This document shows, piece by piece, positions 22,345 to 24,089 of a stretch of DNA of 24,089 bases. The notes below the pieces were generated by a model. The model searched no databases, had not been told where the DNA came from, and saw only the letters and a list, made by a program, of their open reading frames with translations. Positions within the stretch are counted from its first letter, which is position 1; each line of letters starts with the position of its first letter. A program made the position numbers and the translations under genes. This DNA comes from Embleya sp040605455 (GTDB taxonomy: Bacteria; Actinomycetota; Actinomycetes; Streptomycetales; Streptomycetaceae). The DNA lies in contig NZ_JBEXCV010000137.1 in assembly GCF_040605455.1 (NCBI RefSeq), forward strand, positions 1 to 24,089, in the 5' to 3' direction.

Positions 22345-22896
22345 ATGACTTCCACCGGGGACCGCCCGCCCCTGATCTCAACCGACAGGCTCCACGACTG
22401 CCTCCGCGTCATCGGCGTGAACCTCCCGCCAGGCGATCCCATGCCCCGATCCATCGCCCTGGGCATGCTCCTCTTCATGGTGGAGTCGGCGGTCCATCAC
22501 GACTCGGACCGCCTGGACCACGAACAAGTCCGCGCCGGCTACCTCTCGGGCATCCTGTCCGCCCTCCAGGATCTCCCGGAGAAGGACCGCACCGACGCAA
22601 GCGGCGGGGTGTGGGTCGCCCTCCTCCGAGAACGCGCACACCGGAGCGCCCTGGACCTCCGCACCACGGAGGCCCCGTTGCCTCCCGACGTGTACAGCCT
22701 GGGGCCCCTGGCCCCGATGCTCCTGGACGCGGTCTCCGAAGTCCTCCGGGGCACCCTCGAATCTCCCCAGGACCCCGAGGACATGCCCGAGGCATTGCGG
22801 ACATCGCTCCGCGTTCTCCGCAAACAACTCCAGGAGGCCCGACAGCACGTCGAAGATGGGCGAAAGACCCTGAAGAAACTGGGAGTTGAGCCCTAG
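22345..22896 (+). CDS. unknown 183-aa protein
   Basis: Start ATG 22345 was chosen over an in-frame ATG at 22255, which overlaps the lipoprotein gene, because of the leaderless-type promoter. The protein is soluble and mainly helical. A central region (30-75) has Leu/Met-rich helices. The C-terminus (about 145-180, LRVLRKQLQEARQHVEDGRKTLKKL in two pieces) is a likely coiled coil. No family recognised. Confidence 0.7.
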   Translation: MTSTGDRPPLISTDRLHDCLRVIGVNLPPGDPMPRSIALGMLLFMVESAVHHDSDRLDHEQVRAGYLSGILSALQDLPEKDRTDASGGVWVALLRERAHRSALDLRTTEAPLPPDVYSLGPLAPMLLDAVSEVLRGTLESPQDPEDMPEALRTSLRVLRKQLQEARQHVEDGRKTLKKLGVEP

Positions 22897-22941
22897 GCGG
22901 ACCCACTCTCCCGCGCTGAGACGTCCGGGGGCCCACCCCGC

Positions 22942-22947
22942 TACGGT
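22942..22947 (+). promoter_or_regulatory. leaderless-type -10 box TACGGT
   Basis: TACGGT is followed by 6 nt and the GTG at 22954, the third example of this spacing in the window. No ribosome site is seen and the -35 is unclear. Confidence 0.5.
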
Positions 22948-22953
22948 GGCTCT

Positions 22954-23496
22954 GTGGGCCCCTTCGAGCATTCCGACGTCTCCGAATTCGTCCCGGATCA
23001 CCGTGAGACGCTGTGCCGGCGCGCACGTGCTGCCACCGCGGCGGCCGACAGCGCCCACGCCTCGGGGGCCTGGGCCCCGGGCCCCGGTGAGCACCGCCTG
23101 GCAATCGACGTGTGGCGCGTGCTCACCGGCCCGCCCGTGCCGGACGCACCCCGCGAACCCTCCGGAAACGAACCCCTGATCTGGTGGAGCCTCACCCACG
23201 CCACCACGATCGCGGCCACGGTCCCCATCCTGATCGAGCACGCGAGCGACGTACCTCCGACGTCGCCCCTCCTGCCCGCGCTCACCGCAACCGCCACCGC
23301 GCACAACGCGTTTGGCGACATCGGGCGCGCGTTCGATCAGCACATGGGCCGCCGGCCTGCGAACTACCCTCCGGACACCTGGGAGCAGACCTACATGGCC
23401 CCGAGTGGTCCGGTGTACGAACTGGTCAGAGAGCTGTACGCCGCACAGAGCGCCCTGACCATGCTGTGCTACTCCCTGGCGCAAAGCGCCCTCTGA
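22954..23496 (+). CDS. unknown 180-aa protein
   Basis: GTG 22954 is supported by the -10 box 6 nt upstream. The protein is Ala-rich and helical (RARAATAAADSAHASGAW, LYAAQSALTMLCYSLAQSAL), without a signal peptide or clear membrane segment, although IWWSLTHATTIAATVPILI (75-93) is moderately hydrophobic. It is the last gene before the right end. It shares promoter type, but no visible sequence similarity, with the gene before it. Function unknown. Confidence 0.65.
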   Translation: MGPFEHSDVSEFVPDHRETLCRRARAATAAADSAHASGAWAPGPGEHRLAIDVWRVLTGPPVPDAPREPSGNEPLIWWSLTHATTIAATVPILIEHASDVPPTSPLLPALTATATAHNAFGDIGRAFDQHMGRRPANYPPDTWEQTYMAPSGPVYELVRELYAAQSALTMLCYSLAQSAL

Positions 23497-23699
23497 TCGA
23501 TCCAGCGGCCCGCCGGCGGGCCGCATGACGTCCTGGCGCGGGATCCCGTGAGTTCGGAATGCCGTGATTCCGGGGTCACGGGGTCGCTGTCTGGCGACCG
23601 CCTCTCTTGTCACAAACTCCACTCGGGCCTCAACCGTGATGCATCACGGAACGTAACCAATCGGCGGGCCCGCGCCGGCGCCGGAGCCGTTCTCCCCGC
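23497..23699. other. non-coding DNA, start of the right end
   Basis: I see no convincing gene in this 200-bp stretch. It holds CCGGCGGGCCGC-type GC runs, GGGATCCCGTG at 23540, and TTGTCACAA at 23608, which is two mismatches from the Streptomyces DnaA box TTGTCCACA. One short frame here (GTG 23548) lacks a ribosome site and runs into a palindrome. Confidence 0.6.
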
Positions 23700-23757
23700 C
23701 CTCGGTGGGGAAAACCCCGAGTTATCCCCGGGATAACTCCAGTTTTCCCCACCGAGG
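23700..23757. repeat. 58-bp imperfect palindrome
   Basis: Outer arms CCTCGGTGGGGAAAAC and GTTTTCCCCACCGAGG are perfect complements (16 bp). Inner arms GAGTTATCCC and GGATAACTC continue the dyad around a CCCCGGG centre, with one asymmetric C. As a hairpin it would be very stable. It contains TTATCCCCG, which is DnaA-box-like. It may be an origin element, a partition site or a subtelomeric hairpin. Confidence 0.85.
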
Positions 23758-23785
23758 CCCCTCGGGAAATCGCAGGTCAGAGGGC

Positions 23786-23812
23786 TTTTCCCCATTCTCC
23801 CCATTTTCCCCA
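23786..23812 (+). repeat. three tandem 9-bp repeats TT[T/C]TCCCCA
   Basis: TTTTCCCCA, TTCTCCCCA and TTTTCCCCA run head to tail with an exact 9-bp period. The same word in both orientations forms the arms of the adjacent 58-bp palindrome. The short iteron-like spacing suggests cooperative binding by a replication or telomere protein. The repeats differ from the DnaA box at two positions. Confidence 0.75.
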
Positions 23813-23882
23813 CCCGAATCGGGGTCGCGGGAAAAACTTCGAGAGTTCGTCACTCAAAGTAGCAGACTCGATTTCCCTAGCC

Positions 23883-23920
23883 GCTACATATCTCATGTAG
23901 TTGCTAGCGTTATGTCTACA
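23883..23920. repeat. CTACAT/ATGTAG inverted repeats
   Basis: CTACAT-ATCTC-ATGTAG (23884-23900) is followed by TTGCTAGCG and ATGTCTACA. Similar TGTAG/GCTAGC elements occupy 149-206 at the left end, so this looks like a subtelomeric element present at both ends in diverged form. Confidence 0.55.
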
Positions 23921-23938
23921 GCTAGACGATAGCAGCTA

Positions 23939-23970
23939 GCGAAATTTGCTAGCGCGCTAGCAAATTTCGC
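23939..23970. repeat. perfect 32-bp palindrome
   Basis: The half-site GCGAAATTTGCTAGCG is followed directly by its reverse complement with no spacer and no mismatch. It contains two GCTAGC sites and two AAATTT blocks. It lies about 120 bp from the end. Perfect spacerless palindromes of this length are typical of protein-binding sites or telomere folding elements. Confidence 0.9.
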
Positions 23971-24000
23971 CGGGCCGGGGGTTCGATTTCGGCGTTGGCC

Positions 24001-24089
24001 CAGCTCAGACGCGCAAAAACCTCTCCGTCGCTTCGCGACGGAGGAGGGCGCTAGCACGCTACGGCGCAGCCGTATAGCGCGTGCGCGCC
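24001..24089. repeat. right telomere-like terminus (imperfect terminal inverted repeat)
   Basis: The last ~80 bases align in inverted orientation with the left end. The hairpin at 24023-24043 has a 9-bp stem, CTCCGTCGC-TTC-GCGACGGAG. The hairpin at 24060-24074 is TACGGC-GCA-GCCGTA, nested inside GCACGC (24054-24059) paired with GCGTGC (24079-24084). Stem sequences differ from the left end but pairing is kept at the same positions, and GCTAGC (24050-24055) lies between them, as on the left. The sequence stops at GCGCGCC, about 9 nt short of the left end. Confidence 0.65.

Noticed and set aside
23548..23736. 62-codon frame near the right end
   Set aside because: GTG start without ribosome site, and its second half is the 58-bp palindrome, so it is probably not coding.
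1..24089. Insertion sequences, integrase or att sites
   Set aside because: No transposase or recombinase motifs were seen in any gene, and the terminal repeats are hairpin-forming and diverged rather than IS-like.

Overview
The window looks like a complete, or nearly complete, small linear plasmid of a Streptomyces-type actinomycete. The DNA is very GC-rich. Genes are tightly packed with ATGA or 8-nt start/stop overlaps and frequent GTG starts, and several promoters appear to drive leaderless mRNAs. The two ends are diverged inverted copies of each other. Each folds into hairpins with 3-nt loops whose stems are kept although their sequence differs, as in Streptomyces telomeres. Inside are a large protein whose C-terminal half resembles the telomere-associated protein Tap and, directly downstream, a small protein resembling the terminal protein Tpg. 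The ends match no archetypal telomere I know, and the Tap-like part is fused to an N-terminal P-loop ATPase of primase/helicase type. This non-canonical telomere system, carried with its own PolA-type DNA polymerase and SSB, is the most interesting feature here. A circular molecule cut at a large dyad cannot be excluded from sequence alone.

Layout. 1-227: left end with hairpins and inverted repeats. 228-822 (+): a ribbon-helix-helix-like protein and a small Cys protein, then a strong bidirectional terminator (849-907). 913-6884 (-): an 11-cysteine mini-protein, a ParB-like/ParA pair, a family A DNA polymerase coupled to a zinc-ribbon protein, a membrane protein, a Cys-rich protein, an orphan C5 cytosine methyltransferase and a small helical protein. 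6988-15266 (-): SSB, a four-helix membrane protein with a 16-residue tandem repeat interrupted by a 100-N assembly gap, an FtsK/TraB-like DNA translocase, small Spd-like membrane proteins, a PAPS-reductase-family protein and two unknowns, which together form a conjugative transfer and spread block. 15267-15386: divergent control region with a perfect 22-bp palindrome. 15387-16361 (+): a GntR/HutC repressor (KorSA/TraR type) and a small partner. 16413-21040 (+): leader, 31-aa coupled ORF, ATPase-Tap fusion and Tpg-like protein. 21216-23496 (+): lipoprotein and two unknown proteins, all with leaderless-type promoters. 23497-24089: non-coding right end with a 58-bp imperfect palindrome, TTTTCCCCA-type tandem repeats, a perfect 32-bp palindrome and the right telomere-like terminus.

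How it may work (inference). The ATPase-Tap fusion and Tpg-like protein would start replication and finish the ends. The plasmid PolA and SSB would help fill or patch the ends, and ParA with its RHH partner would handle segregation. The TraB-like translocase moves double-stranded DNA between mycelia with Spd-type membrane proteins, held in check by the GntR repressor. PolA, SSB and the methyltransferase resemble actinophage genes, so the replicon is probably a plasmid/phage mosaic. No transposase, integrase, tRNA, CRISPR array or resistance gene was seen.
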